A DNA stretch of 64,000 nt from Paramyrothecium sp. XJ0827 (GCA_020881915.1 JAJFPB010000001.1:5084001-5148000), one strand, 5' to 3'; positions 24,543 through 36,557 are shown, counted from the first letter of the stretch. Notes: a model not told the origin generated them from the sequence alone. Program-made: numbers and translations.

Positions 24543-25937
24543 GAGCAATGCATCTTCTTGGTATGGGAACCCGAACAGAAAGAGACAAACAAGGGAGAAA
24601 AAAATTTGGCGTAGAAGTGTAGGCAATGCAATCGCTCTCGAGCACGTAACCAGCTGGCCTGCAATATCACTGGGTGCAACGACAAATCTTTTCGGCGTAG
24701 TTCCGAAGAGTGGCTTCACCGGGACTAGTTGTGCAGGTAATTGATGATGAGAGCTCTTCGACAAGTTCTACGCCACCCATTTGCGACGAACCCATTCCTT
24801 CTTGACTACAAACGGGTTGTAGAGCGGCTGCATACTCAGCATCATGGAGTCGTCTGTTGAGAGTGCTAATCTCGAAGTTCGTTTGCCTGGAAGTAATGAG
24901 AAAAACCTTAGAAGATTCTTAGAAAATAATTTAAATTTTATTTAAGAATTATAATACTTTTCTTTATTTTTTCTAATAATTCCCTAAGGCGACTTTTAAT
25001 AATAGACCGGTTTGCAGTCCGGGTATTTTTGCTCACCACTTGCTTAGGTACCTCTCAGTTGGGCTAAACTTCCCAACACGTCATCAGCACCCGTCCGCAT
25101 TGCAGAACATCGTGGGTCGAGGCAATGAGATAATGGGATGGCATTACCGTACCTTAGCTGCCTGCCTCCACCGAGCATGAATGCGATCATGCTCTCAGGT
25201 AGCATAGGCTTTGCTGCGTGGCCATGCCTTCCCTTACGTAAGGCACTTTAAGTCTTGTCAAGGCCTGCACGGGAGCTACGGCCGGGCCTGCGCAGGGGTT
25301 TTTCTTTGGCGGCTTCGGCGACCAGGGGGGGGCACCCAACGACGTGTGGAAACCACAAGCTTTCGGGTACCTCGGGCTAACGCCAGGCTACTGAGAGGAC
25401 GCAAGTACCGCCACCGGGATGGGAGGGTACCCACCCCTGTAGGCAATAAAATCATCCTGCTGATCCACCTTCGCGAGCCTGAAGTTGCATCGATTTTTCC
25501 CCAGACTGACGCTGAGGCATCACATGCGCCGCCGTCCACTCCACCATCTTTCTTGTTCTTTTGCCGGGTTTCGCGCCTTCTTGGTCCTCCAGCAGTATTC
25601 GTTCTCGAGAGCGCCGTCTTCTTGAGACCCCTCCCCCTTTGGTCTCTCTTTTCTTCCTCGAGGCACTGCCAGCGAGTGATTCACGAACCTTATAGACCTG
25701 ACGGGCTCTTCGACAAAGTCTTTGTCTTCCCTCCGTGTATAGACCAGGTCCTTTATTGTTCAACATAGGCGACTGTCTCGTGACAGGATACTCGGCTATA
25801 TAGGAGACCATCGGGGCGTTGAGAATCGTCATCACGACCCTTGTCTGCAATTTTCTCTGTCCGACACACTCTTACGTCAGAGTCGCGACTACTGCCACCG
25901 ACACCCTGACAGCAGACCACAACAGCCAAAAGCCAGT
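24543..25937. other. Intergenic region, 1.4 kb
   Basis: Tandem spacer between URA5 and NMA111. It contains an AT-rich foldback (24906-24989, listed separately), GGTACC-type motifs at 25045-25053 and 25147-25156, and then GC-richer promoter DNA. A long frame at 25211-25768 (+) has no family resemblance and is not called. Confidence 0.5.
24906..24989. repeat. AT-rich foldback with CCTTAG ends
   Basis: An 84-bp AT-rich block begins CCTTAGAAGATTCTTAG and ends with the imperfect reverse complement (CTAATAATTCCCTAAGG). The outer six bases pair perfectly and the next 15-20 pair with mismatches. The composition contrasts sharply with the flanks. No clear target-site duplication is visible. It could be a small decayed mobile element or a stem-loop of other origin. 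Confidence 0.45.
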
Positions 25938-28900
25938 ATGAATGGAACGAGGAGCTCGGCGCGGAACAAAAGAAAGGCCCAGGGCTCTCCCGAGCAGGGA
26001 CGCAACGCCAAGAGATTGATAAACGGAAAGCTATCCGCGGACGACAACACGCCCGACGTCGAGGTGGTCGAATACGAGGACGAGTCTGATTCCACGGACG
26101 AGATCCACCCCGAGCTATATGTCGGCACGCCGGTAAGCCTGGGCGAGTGGCAGGACACCATTCAAAAAGTCGTGCGGAATGTCGTTGCCATCCGCTTTTG
26201 CCAGACATGTTCGTTCGATACGGATCCAGCCCTGACGAGTGAAGCCACCGGCTTCGTGGTTGATTCTGAGAGAGGGTCAGTGGAGATGCACACAATGACC
26301 TGTCCCAACGCAACCGCTAACTTTTCTGGTCTAGGTACATCTTGACGAACCGTCACGTCGTCGGCTCGGGCCCATTTTGGGGCCACTGCGTCTTTGACAA
26401 CCACGAAGAGGTCGACTGTTACCCGGTATACCGTGATCCAGTTCACGACTTTGGACTCCTCAAGTACGACCCGAAAGCCATCAAGTATATGCATGTCGAC
26501 GGCCTAGAATTGGCGCCGGATCAAGCAAAGGGTATGTGTCCTTTTTACACGCGCTTTGGCAACCAGGGCCACGGTACTGACGCAAATTAGTGGGCGTCGA
26601 GATTCGAGTGGTCGGTAACGATGCAGGCGAAAAGCTTAGTATCCTCTCTGGTGTCATCAGCCGACTGGATCGTAACGCGCCCGAATACGGCGAAGGCTAC
26701 AGCGACTTCAACACCTGCTACTACCAAGCGAATGCCGCCGCCAGCGGTGGAAGTTCTGGCAGTCCCGTAGTCAGCAAGGATGGGTCAGCTGTCGCCCTTC
26801 AGGCGGGTGGACGATCTGACGGTGCATCGACAGACTATTTCCTACCGTTGGACAGGCCCCTCCGTGCGCTGCAGTGTATCCAGCAGGGCAAGCCTGTCAC
26901 ACGAGGAGACATCCAGTGTCAGTTCTTGCTGAAGCCATTCGACGAGTGTCGTCGGCTGGGTCTCACGCCTGAGTGGGAGGCCGCCACGCGAAAGGCCTTC
27001 CCCGAGGAAACCAATATGCTGGTGGCTGAAATCGTCCTCCCTGCTGGTCCGTCACACAACAAGATCGAGGAGGGCGACGTGCTTGTCAAGGTCAACGGAG
27101 AGATGATCACCCAGTTTATTAGACTCGATGACATTCTCGACTCCAATGTCGGCAACACCATCAAGTTTCAGCTGCAACGTGGTGGGGAGGATGTGGAGGT
27201 GGAGATTGAAGTCGGGGACCTTCACAAGATTACGCCCGATCGCTTCGTCTCCGTTGCTGGCGCAAGCTTCCACAACCTGTCTTATCAGCAAGCCAGGCTT
27301 TATGCTGTTGCAGTCCAGGGCGTCTACGTCTGCGAGTCTGCAGGCTCATTCCGCTTCGAGAATACCGACAACGGGTGGATCATCCAGACTGTCGATCATA
27401 AAAAGGTGCCAGATCTGGACACCTTTATCCAAGTGATGAAAAACATACCGGACAAGGCGAGGGTGGTGGTTACCTACAAGCACCTGCGTGACCTTCACAC
27501 CCTGAATACGACAGTCATCTACGTGGACCGTCACTGGTCTGCCAAGATGAAGATGGCCATCAGAAATGATGAAAGCGGCATTTGGGACTTCAGCGACCTC
27601 GGAGACCCCCTTCCCCCGGTGACTCCTATACGGCGATCCGCGTCCTTTATAGAGCTAGACCACATGCCACACCCAGGCATTGGTGACTTGATTAAAAGCT
27701 TCGTACACGTCAACTGCACTATGCCAGTCAAGCTAGACGGATTCCCGAAGAACCGCAGATGGGGTATGGGCTTGGTCATTGATGCCGAGAAAGGTCTGGT
27801 ATTGATATCCCGAGCCATCGTTCCCTATGATCTTTGCGACATCACCGTCACCATCGCCGACTCGATCATTGTGGAAGGCAAGGTGGTTTTCCTCCACCCA
27901 CTGCAAAACTACGCCATCATCAAATATGACCCTTCACTGGTCGATGCGCCAGTCATGAGCGCACGACTCAGCAGTGAGCACCTGACCCAAGGCGCAAAGA
28001 CGTATTTCCTTGGTCACAACAGGATTGGCCGAGTTGTTCACGGCGCAACCACCGTGACCGAGATCACGGCCGTGGCGATCCCGGCCAACTCTGGCGCACC
28101 CCGATATCGCGCAGTTAACGTTGACGCCATCACCATAGATAGTAACCTGGGTTCCACCTGCAACAGCGGTGTGCTTGTCGCACCCGACGGTACTGTGCAG
28201 GCACTTTGGCTGTCATACCTTGGAGAGCGCTCGCCGTGCAGCCAGCGGGATGAGGAGTACTACCTCGGTATGGGCACACCGACGCTGCTCCCTGTCATTT
28301 CGGCCATTCAGAAGGGCGAAACGCCAAAGCTTCGAATTCTCTCTGTCGAGTTCAGGGCTATCCAGATGTCTCAAGCGTCGGTCATGGGAGTGTCGGATGA
28401 ATGGATCCGCAAGGTGACCCAAGCCAACCGTTCGCATCACCAGCTTTTCATGGTCAGCAAGCGGGCGTTCGAGCGAGTCAACCAGCCAGTGTCCCTTTTG
28501 GAGGGAGACATCGTCCTGACCCTCAACGGTAAAATCTGCACCACGATATCGGATTTTGACGTCATGTACTCCAACGAATCACTGGATGCAGTTATTGTGC
28601 GAGAGTGCGAGGAGATCCACCTTCAGCTCGCGACCGTGTCAGCCGATGGCATGGAGACGGACCACGCGGTGTCTTTCTGCGGCGCTGTCCTTCACCGACC
28701 CCATCAGGCCGTCCGACAGCAAATCAGCAAGCTTCACAGCGAAGTCTACGTGTCGAGCAGGATTCGCGGATCCCCGGCATACCAATACGGAGTAGCGCCA
28801 ACAAACTTCATCACTCACGTGAATGGGCAGCCAACCCCTGATCTCGATGCCTTCATCGCGGCCACCCGGAAGATCCCTGATAACACCTGTAAGTTAGCGA

Positions 28901-29154
28901 ATGGCATCCCGGTTGGTGGCACATGAACTAACCCGATTGCAGACTTCAGACTCAAGGCGGTCACCTTTGACTCGGTGCCGTGGGTAATCACGATGAAGAA
29001 GAACGACCACTACTTCCCCACCATGGAATGGATCAAGGACGACAAGGAGTCGTGTGGATGGCGACGAGTAACGTACGAGGGCAACCAGGTGTTCCAGGGC
29101 GAGGCGACGGACGGTGTGCCGCCGGTTGCTGATGCTGACGAAGAGATGGAGTAA
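25938..29154 (+). CDS. nma111: NMA111 nuclear HtrA-like serine protease
   Basis: Pro-apoptotic HtrA/Omi-family serine protease, nuclear in yeast. Exons are 25938-26275, 26335-26531, 26591-28888 and 28943-29154, encoding 1014 residues, the usual length. The N-terminus has basic clusters ([14 protein letters not shown]) that may serve as nuclear localisation signals. The catalytic triad is readable as His in TNRHVVGSG, Asp in [10 protein letters not shown] and Ser in [12 protein letters not shown] regions follow ([14 protein letters not shown], later [11 protein letters not shown]). The second half repeats the protease-PDZ architecture but has CNSGVLVAP where the active serine loop would be, as expected for the inactive second unit of this family. 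The first intron starts GTCAGT. Confidence 0.95.
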
Positions 29155-29955
29155 TGCCAGTGTACATATTCGACGACTGGCAAAGGGCCAGTGGGTTTGG
29201 TGTTTCATGGTGTCTTTCACTACCAGCTTCCCTCTAGACGACGGCAGCTATTGTTCTTTGTTCAGCAGCATTGGATAAGGCGTTAACACGGTCATGGAAG
29301 GGGCAATTGAAGGTCTGCTACGCTGATGGAATGCGGACTGCGTGCGACACGGGATGGGGAGGACCAGCCATGCAAAGACGGAGTGCTCTGAATCCTCCCA
29401 TCGTAACAGGGGTGCAAACGAAAGGTTGGCCAGGACTTGTATCAGCTGGGACAAACAGCCCTCGCATATAATCTAACCTTGTTTTTACCTTGGACCCTAG
29501 AGCAAGAAAGCAATGTGTAGGATAGTGGCTGTGAAAAAGGTACCTGTCATGATTGTCTCGCAGTTTTGGACACCCTCCAGCGACGCAATTTGTATGCCAA
29601 GAGCCGATGGTATCGTATTACCAGAAGCGGCTGCCAGCGACCTGAGCTTAGAAGCTCTGGTGGGCCCAGGATTCCCCGCAAGGAGCTAAAAGGGCGTACA
29701 AGAGACAGTACCTTGCTGCAGAGGTAAGGTACCTTGGTCTACAGGCTTTGGCGCATCCGCAGACCAAGCCGGACCCATGCGAAGTGCGGTACCTCTGCGG
29801 ATTGAAAGGTGCCTGTGACGGAGCCTTCTGCCTTGGAAACCCGTCGTTGGTTCAGGCTTCTCTCAATCACTGATATCGCTGATGCTCCCGGAGACGAAGC
29901 TTCGTTCTCTTCGCACATCCTCTCTCCCTGGCCTACAGTAATTCGACGTTCCGTC
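29155..29955. promoter_or_regulatory. Intergenic region, IST1 promoter
   Basis: 0.8 kb between NMA111 and IST1 in tandem. It contains a GGTACC cluster: AAAGGTACCTGTC near 29538, GAGGTAAGGTACCTTGG at 29721-29737 and GCGGTACCTCTGCG near 29786. No gene is seen. Confidence 0.5.
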
Positions 29956-30994
29956 ATGGCTCCCGCAGCATCCTACACAGTGAGACCTACCCCTCCAAAG
30001 CACCCCGCCGTCGCTCCGCGGCTGCCCATGCCCCGTCGTCAGTGACGCAATCATCGCTAACCAGCCCGCCCCGCGACCACAGACCAAGCTCAAGGTCCAA
30101 CTGAAGCTCGCCATCGCGCGCCTGCGCATGGTCCAGCAGCGCGATGAGCAGCTAGGCAAGACGCACCGGCGGGGCATGGCCCAGCTGCTCGAGGCCGGCA
30201 AGGTCGACTCGGCCACGATACGAGTCGAGAACATTATCCGATCCGACATCACCACCGAGCTACACGAGATCCTGGAGCTGTACTGCGAGCTGCTCCTGGC
30301 GCGCGCAGGGCTCCTCGAGGGCTCGACCTGCGACCCGGGCTTGGAGGAGGCCGTCAAGAGCATCATTTACGCCGCGCCCAAGACGGAGATCAAGGAGCTG
30401 CTGACCGTACGGGCGCTGCTGGCGGATAAGTATGGCAAGGAGTTTGTGCTGGCGGCGATGGAGAACTCGGACGGGAAAGTGAATGAGAAGGTCATCAAGA
30501 AGCTCAGCGTCGAGCCTCCGCGCCACGAGCTCGTTCAGGGCTACCTGGAGGAGATTGCGAGGGCATACGGGGTGGACTGGCCGCGGCGGGAGCGAGGCGT
30601 CACGCCGCCAGACTTACTCGACGACGATGACGACGACGAAAACGACGACGCATCGGGGGGCCAGGCGCAGAAGGCCCTGGAGGAACCCCTAGCGACGGAC
30701 CCGCAAGCAGCCAAGGGCGCCGAGGAGCTGAGCCGAGCGACGCCGCCGAGGGTGCAGCCGGGCGGGCCCAAGAGCCCCCTGACGGTGACGCCGCCGCGGA
30801 TGACGACGGACAATGTGCATCCCAAGGTGACGCTGGGGTCGGTGGAGCTGCGGCCGAACAAGCAGATGGAGGATGCGGCGGCGCGGCAGAAGAAGCATGC
30901 GGCGGCAGCCGCCAAGAAGACAAACGAGCCGGAGGGCGCGGTGCCGGACATTAGTGATCTGGAGAGGAGGTTCGCGGCGTTGAAGAAGCGATGA
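29956..30994 (+). CDS. ist1: IST1, ESCRT-III-associated Vps4 regulator
   Basis: Cytosolic/endosomal protein of the multivesicular-body pathway. The family binds Did2 and the Vps4 ATPase and tunes ESCRT-III disassembly. Exons are 29956-29979 (8 residues, MAPAASYT) and 30065-30994, giving 317 residues. The Ist1 helical domain follows directly (KLKVQLKLAIARLRMVQQR, ARVENIIR-type helix, ELYCELLLAR, EVxxAAPK-like IIYAAPKTEIKEL, FVLAAMEN). A low-complexity acidic and proline-rich linker leads to the C-terminal MIT-interacting motif DISDLERRFAALKKR at the very end. The short first exon is inferred from a good GTGAGA donor and CTAACCAG acceptor; an alternative start cannot be ruled out. Confidence 0.92.
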
Positions 30995-31560
30995 GGCGCA
31001 GGGGAGGGGCGTGGGGAGGGCGTTTGAATACAAGTTGCCTTCCCTTCTGAACTTGATGGCATTCTTTTATATCTGATGGAGTTTCACTGATATTTGAACA
31101 TGGGGGGGGAGGAGCCGTGAGAGAAGTGGAATTCATACAGCTGTTTGAGGCGTAGCAATCCATATGTTTTACACCCCACGTCTTGATCTTGATAGATTAT
31201 GGACAGTATTTAAGGATCTGGGTTCATTCTAAGCACATACCTGACTAGAGATGCGTCCAGAAATTAATTGCATCGAGATAACTTACGTGCAAGGAATCAG
31301 ATCAAGGACAGCAGTGTCAAGACCAAGACAAGGTACCTTAGCAAGGTAGGGCATTGTACTTGAGGCCAGGGAAAACAGGCAGGCAGGCAGGCAGGTAACC
31401 TGCCAGTCCGTCCTGCCAGCTGCCTTCCCCATGTCTTTGGTCCTGTCTGCTCTTCTCCAAACATCCATCTTGCCTTTGTTTACCTCCCAACAACTCTCGT
31501 GCTACGGTATCATTGCACCCCCGGGAGCCGCTCCGCGCCATCCAACCTGCGTCAGTGACC
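30995..31560. promoter_or_regulatory. Intergenic region with CAGG repeat
   Basis: Tandem spacer. It holds CAAGGTACCTTAGCAAGG at 31329-31346 and a (CAGG)5 microsatellite at 31376-31395, which runs into the 15-nt inverted repeat GGCAGGTAACCTGCC at 31390-31404. No gene is seen. Confidence 0.55.
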
Positions 31561-33246
31561 ATGGACTCCGAGCATCAGGTCATCCTGAACCTCAAACTGG
31601 TTGTAGGCTGCAACGGCCTTCGCGACATTGGCGACTTGGCGATGATGCGCCAGGGGACGTTGGAAAACAGGCTCAAGGCTGCGCAGAGGGACCTCCTTTC
31701 GTCGAGCTTCATCTCCATCTACACGATATGGCTGTTCAAGCAGATCCGCCAAGCAAGCGCAGCCGTGAAGAAGGTCGCTGGACACGCCAAGGAGCGCAAA
31801 CGGGAGATGGGGGCGATTGGCAAAATTGTCCGGCGATGGTATAAGTTCCTGATTCAAAGAAGCTGTAACCCATCCGAGGTCTTTGACATCTGGAGGGAAT
31901 GTTCAGCAAAATATCGTTTAAGTAATGATCACACCTTGCCGAGCCTCATCCCCATTCTAGAATCGTATTTCATCCAGGGCAACCCGTCCCACGGCCATGG
32001 CGTGGCGTGGCAAGGCGACGCAGGTGCTAATGATATTAAGTCAACAGCTGTTTGGCCGAGCACTGCCCCCCAATCATTGTGTATCCCCTATCATCTTCCA
32101 TCAGCAGAAATGGACGCTGGCTCTCACCAGGAAATTAACGCTTCAGGCAACCCAGCTACATACCCGAAAGACATTGTTGGTTTTGCAGTGCCTGAATCAC
32201 AAACACTCCAGAGAGAAAGTTCCGCCGTGCTGCAGATCGGCACGGTTGCCTCTGAGCGGAAAGCCCAACGCTCTGAAAACATGTCAAAGCCGGAAGCTTA
32301 CAAGTTCAAGACTATCGATGACCGTAAGTTGAACAAGACCTGCCTTTCAGGTTTGCCTACTTACATCACGGCAACTCGTAGCGCAATTACTGCATCCACT
32401 ACCAGGCCACCTACAAGAGCCGGCCGCAACCAAGTTCTGCTCGGATCTGACTTGTGGTATCGAAGCGCGGCATTACGTCTGGAACTGCCCGAACTATAGC
32501 GAGCCTGAGATTATGCCACCCCCAAGTACAAAAGGGAGGAACAGCGGAACACCTCCGTACTCCTCAGCTTCGCCGCTGTCTGAGGGTGAAATACCCGAAA
32601 GTGGTTCGGCCAGTGTCGACCCAAAGTTCTTCCACGGTCCATCTCACGAAGATCCCATGACCGGACTTGATTACACGACCACGCCCAACATTATGGCCAA
32701 GCGCTCGACAGGGCGTTTGTCACCTTAGGAAGATGTACCATTCTCTGTGATTTCATTCATGGCGTGCCACTAACGTTCATCAAGGACAACCCCCATGAGC
32801 CTGCTACTACCGCGCAGGACGCTGTCGGTGGTCTTACCATGACGCACGGAGAGGCGGTGGCTTGGGCAGAGGCAGACGAGTTCCTGGCGAGGCTGGCAGA
32901 AACATTGCAAAATCGCAGACCTATCTCAGGACCAGAGAGGAAAAGGCGCAGGATCGATCGCCAGGCAACTTACAATACGCTACCGGGTATTCCCGAGTTT
33001 CACGCATTACATACTGGTCATCCGAGCATAAACCCACAATCCGACTTGGTCATCTTGGGACCCAGGGACACAACGAAGCAAACCTTCTTTCCGTCAGAAG
33101 GCATAAAAACGGAACAAGGGGCGTCAGCAGCCCAGAGCAACCCGCAAGACCCGGCTTTCAACAGTCTTCTCGCTGAGGAAACGAACGAACGATTCTTTCA
33201 GAATCCCAGTCAAACGGCTCTTCAAGTCCGGGAGTCGAAAGGTTAG
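31561..33246 (+). CDS. Uncharacterised protein (orphan gene)
   Basis: I do not recognise this protein. A three-exon model, 31561-32323, 32382-32585 and 32702-33246, is in frame throughout and gives 503 residues from MDSEHQVI. The first intron is strong (GTAAGT...CTCGTAG). The second (GGTGAAAT donor, CCAAG acceptor) is weak and its borders may be wrong; without it the protein would stop at 32728 after an in-frame GRLSP. Residues 1-145 look helical and basic (IWLFKQIRQ, KERKREMG, WYKFLIQR). A central KFCSDLTCGIEARHYVWNC has Cys/His spacing that could bind a metal. The C-terminus has a nuclear-signal-like GPERKRRRIDR. It sits between IST1 and AP-2 sigma. Confidence 0.55.
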
Positions 33247-33781
33247 GGGGATGGGCACACTTCGAGTAAGCGTAGCCACTCTCCTCTTTGCGCAAGCATA
33301 CACTCATGATTCGTGCTTGCGGCCAAACTGGAACGCGAGCAGCATCGATGAAGGTGGAATCTAAATAGGTTGGGAGGGGATGTGCCATACGGCAAAGTTG
33401 TGGGGGGCAATGTTTAAAGGTCTAATGATTGATTTCTCCGAGGATCGTTTGACGTTCTTGTACTCGGCATTTGGAGCAATTGACCCCGACGAGGCGTGGG
33501 TGATCTTCAACGAGTTCTAGCTATAATATTAAGAGGTCCGTCGCGCTGACGAACAAAATGCTTCCTGGAAGCACCTAATGTCCGTGACTATAATCAAATA
33601 TGCTTCCAACTCCAGACGCCAGCTCTTTTCCCGTTGACTCGATCAATTTTTGGGATTGTGAGAAATGCATCCTACGCTCCGGTCCTCCTAAGCCCAATCA
33701 TTGCTGTGACCCATCTTCCGCGACAGCCGCGTGTCTGGATCCATGGTGTGTTTTGGTATTCTCTGCTCGGTCGAGGAGGCT
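33247..33781. other. Convergent intergenic region
   Basis: 3' flanks of the orphan gene (+) and AP-2 sigma (-). I see only short unsupported frames. Confidence 0.5.
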
Positions 33782-34392
33782 TCACTCCAGCTTGTCCAGG
33801 TGCTCCAGGCGCGTGAGGACGACCTGCTTGCTCGTCTCCTCGATCTCGCCGGCGAGGAAGACCTCGTCGAGGATGGCGTAGACCTTGTAGAAGTTGAAGA
33901 CGAGGTCGAGCTCGCAGACGTTGCCGAAGAAGGCGTCGAGGACCTCGACGAAGAAGTGGATGGCCTCGAGGAAGGCGAGCTCGTTGTCGTTGGTGTCGAC
34001 GCAGGCGCAGAAGAAGAGGCCGGCGTAGCGGCGGTAGACGATCTTGTTGTTGCGGAACTCGACGAAGTTGGACTGGTACTTCTGGTCGCGCGGGGCGACG
34101 AGCCGGTGCACCTCGCCCTTGAGCTTGATCTTCTCCTCGTCGCTGTAGGGCGCGTACCACTTTGCGAGCCGCGTCTTGCCCCTGCGGAATCTGCGTTAGC
34201 GGGGAGTTTCTCATGGAAAGAGGAAGGGAAAGAAAGAAAAAAAAAGGACGGTGTGAGGTGAAGAGGGTGGTACGGCAGAGGACGGAGCTGGTAGATGCTC
34301 GAAGGCTTCACGGAAAGCTGCCATCATGGATAAGAAAAAGAAGGGAGGAGGCAGACGTACTGTCGGTTCTGGATGAGGATGAAGGAGAGCAT
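33782..34392 (-). CDS. aps2: AP-2 clathrin adaptor, sigma subunit
   Basis: Small subunit of the AP-2 adaptor, which links cargo and clathrin in endocytosis at the plasma membrane. Minus-strand exons are 34392-34361 and 34181-33782, giving 143 residues, which is within the usual size of this very conserved family. The protein starts [20 protein letters not shown] and continues through [31 protein letters not shown], the [17 protein letters not shown] segment and ends HLDKLE. The split at Q11 gives a 179-nt intron, longer than its neighbours. A run of 14 C on the coding strand lies 22-35 nt upstream of the ATG. Confidence 0.97.
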
Positions 34393-35165
34393 CGTGAAGG
34401 CGGGTTTTCGAAAGGGGGGGGGGGGGGAAGAGGAGGTTGGCAGCCCGCCTTCGTAGCGGCGCGCGATGCAGCTAAGCTAAAGGCCTGGCTGATGCGACCT
34501 CAGGTTTGCGTGTCTCTACGCGAACCGATACCCCGTGATTGCGTTGACGACGACGGGCAAAGGGCGGGACTGTGATGTTGCAGCGACGGATGGGAAGGGG
34601 TCTCATGTCGGGGGACGCTCGGAGGGGTGGGACTGTCCAGCGTGCGGGCGCGGAAATCTCCGCCGGAGCCGAATGTGGGGGGCGCGTCCACATGAAAGGA
34701 GCTACGATGGGTAGAGAGCTATGTGTGTGTGAGACTGCTCTCTTCCTCGACAATCGCGCCGACAGCAGGTGAATGATGTACAATACTTTTAGTTTGTTTT
34801 CTTTTCATATCTATCCATTCATCTAATTGAAAAGTAAGATAAATTTGAGCCCAAAGTGGCATTGTGTAGAGCGTAGCTGAATTGCGCACCGAGCATCTCC
34901 CTGTCACAGGTCCAGACCAGCTATCACAATACCAAGCGTAAATCATATAGAACGTCCAATTGTTCAACGTTGGACGGCGTGAATAGAAAGAAAGAAACTG
35001 AAATGCCTCGGATGAGCGAACATCCCCCCCCTCCCAAACTGATCTTTCCTGTATCCAAACTCCAAAGCCTACCAAACGACGAAAGCAACGAAACGCCATA
35101 CGCAGACCGTTTTCCAAGACCTGCCCCGCTCCCAAAAGCTGCGAGAAAACAAGAACGAGTACGCT
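34393..35165. promoter_or_regulatory. aps2 promoter and spt3 3' flank
   Basis: Both neighbours are on the minus strand, so this 773-bp stretch holds the AP-2 sigma promoter and leader and the SPT3 terminator region. A 14-base G run (C on the coding strand) lies at 34414-34427. No gene is visible. Confidence 0.5.
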
Positions 35166-36557
35166 TCAGAAGATGTTGAGGCCCGTGTGCTGCGGCAACC
35201 TGCTGTTGTTCAGCATGGCCCTGTACTTCTTGGACCGCTCCTGGAACCGCCTGAAGGCTTCCTGCACGTGGCGCGGCTCGACGGGCGTCTTGCCCTCGCT
35301 CGGGGGGTCGAAGAGGCCCTGCTGGAGCTTGCGCTTCTTGGCCCCGGCGGTTTCGCCTCCGCTCTGGGCCCTGGCCATGTCTTCCTGCTCCTTGGCCTTG
35401 AGCGCAATCTCGGTCAGCGTCTGCACCATCTCAAAGGTGAGGAAGCCTAAAATGTCGACAATATCGTCGGACGGCTTGCTGTCGGTCACGATGCCGAAGC
35501 CGGCCCATTCTCGGAACCTCTTTCCCTTGCGCCAGGTGAAGGAAGCTTGGCGGTACTCGGACCATGTGACGTACTCTTCACGCGTCATGGCCTTGGTCCG
35601 CTCGTCTGCCTTGCGCAGCCGCTGGAGCGTGATGTAGTTCATCTCCTCTTCGTCGTCGTCTTCCTCGTCGTCCCGCTCGGGCACCTCAACCGAGTAGAAA
35701 GATGCCGGCTCCCACGGCAGGCCGACCTTGGCCTTTTTGTTCTTCTTGGCCGTGTCATCCACGGGCCCGCCTGGCACGACGCCTCCCACCGGGTCGTCGC
35801 CGGCAGCCAGGTCGGCATCGGCGCCCTTGTCGTCAGAGTCCTTGACGTTCTTCCGCACGTCTTTCCATGACAAGAATGTTCTGAGACGGGACACCTTTGG
35901 CTGGTCATGCCGAATCTGAAAGATCAGATCGTTTGTGCTGATGGTTTTTGAGCCACGCCGTGAGGCTAGCTCTGTGGAATTGCGAAGCTGCGGTTATCGT
36001 TAGCATCGTCGACATGAAGAAAGCGATCAATGGTGGTGACCGACCAATTCTATGACCTGTTGCCTGACAATATCCTCAATGATACTAGTGGTTTCAACGG
36101 ACGGCTCTCCTGTCTCGCCAGATACGTACATCATCTGTTGAATGGCATCGGTTAGCCCAGGAAGGGATCTCGCAGGTATGTATGCAGTTTGCATGGCCCT
36201 CGATGTTGAGAGCACCCTGCTGCGATATGTTCAGAGATGTCAAGACTGGAAGCACGTCTGGTGGGCAGATCTTGTGCACTTCAACAAGGCTTGTGAAGTG
36301 TGTAAGATGCTTGAGTGTCAAGACTCCTCGTATTCCCACCAGGCGTTCCAAGCTCAACATGCGCAACACAATGCCAGCCGCTTCAGCTGGCAATGCGATG
36401 GCCCGAGTGCAGCCATATTACCCAGCTCACTGGCCTCGCCCCAGACGTGACTGGACTGGTGTTGCTTTCAAATAGATACTGGGATAGAAAGCAAGCCACT
36501 TACCTGACTGATCTCCTGCCTGTACTTGTAGGCTTTGTTGTCCTTTGAGTCCGCCAT
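35166..36557 (-). CDS. spt3: SPT3, SAGA complex histone-fold subunit
   Basis: Subunit of the SAGA coactivator that helps deliver TBP to promoters. Minus-strand exons are 36557-36504, 36134-36045 and 35987-35166, giving 321 residues. The order is [18 protein letters not shown], then [16 protein letters not shown] of the first histone-fold region, [13 protein letters not shown], the [19 protein letters not shown] helix and [20 protein letters not shown]. An acidic insert follows, then a C-terminal second histone-fold-like region ([23 protein letters not shown]), ending GLNIF. The first intron is 369 bp, far longer than most here. The second starts GTCGGT; it is chosen because it gives the conserved [10 protein letters not shown] junction. 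Confidence 0.93.

Noticed and set aside
24156..24764. 202-codon minus-strand frame
   Set aside because: Antisense of URA5; the sense strand is a confident enzyme gene.
25211..25768. 185-codon + strand frame upstream of nma111
   Set aside because: Low-complexity Arg/Phe/Leu mix without family resemblance, inside probable promoter DNA.
33731..34261. 176-codon + strand open frame with many acidic residues
   Set aside because: It is the antisense of AP-2 sigma, which is conserved residue by residue; the frame is a by-product of codon bias.
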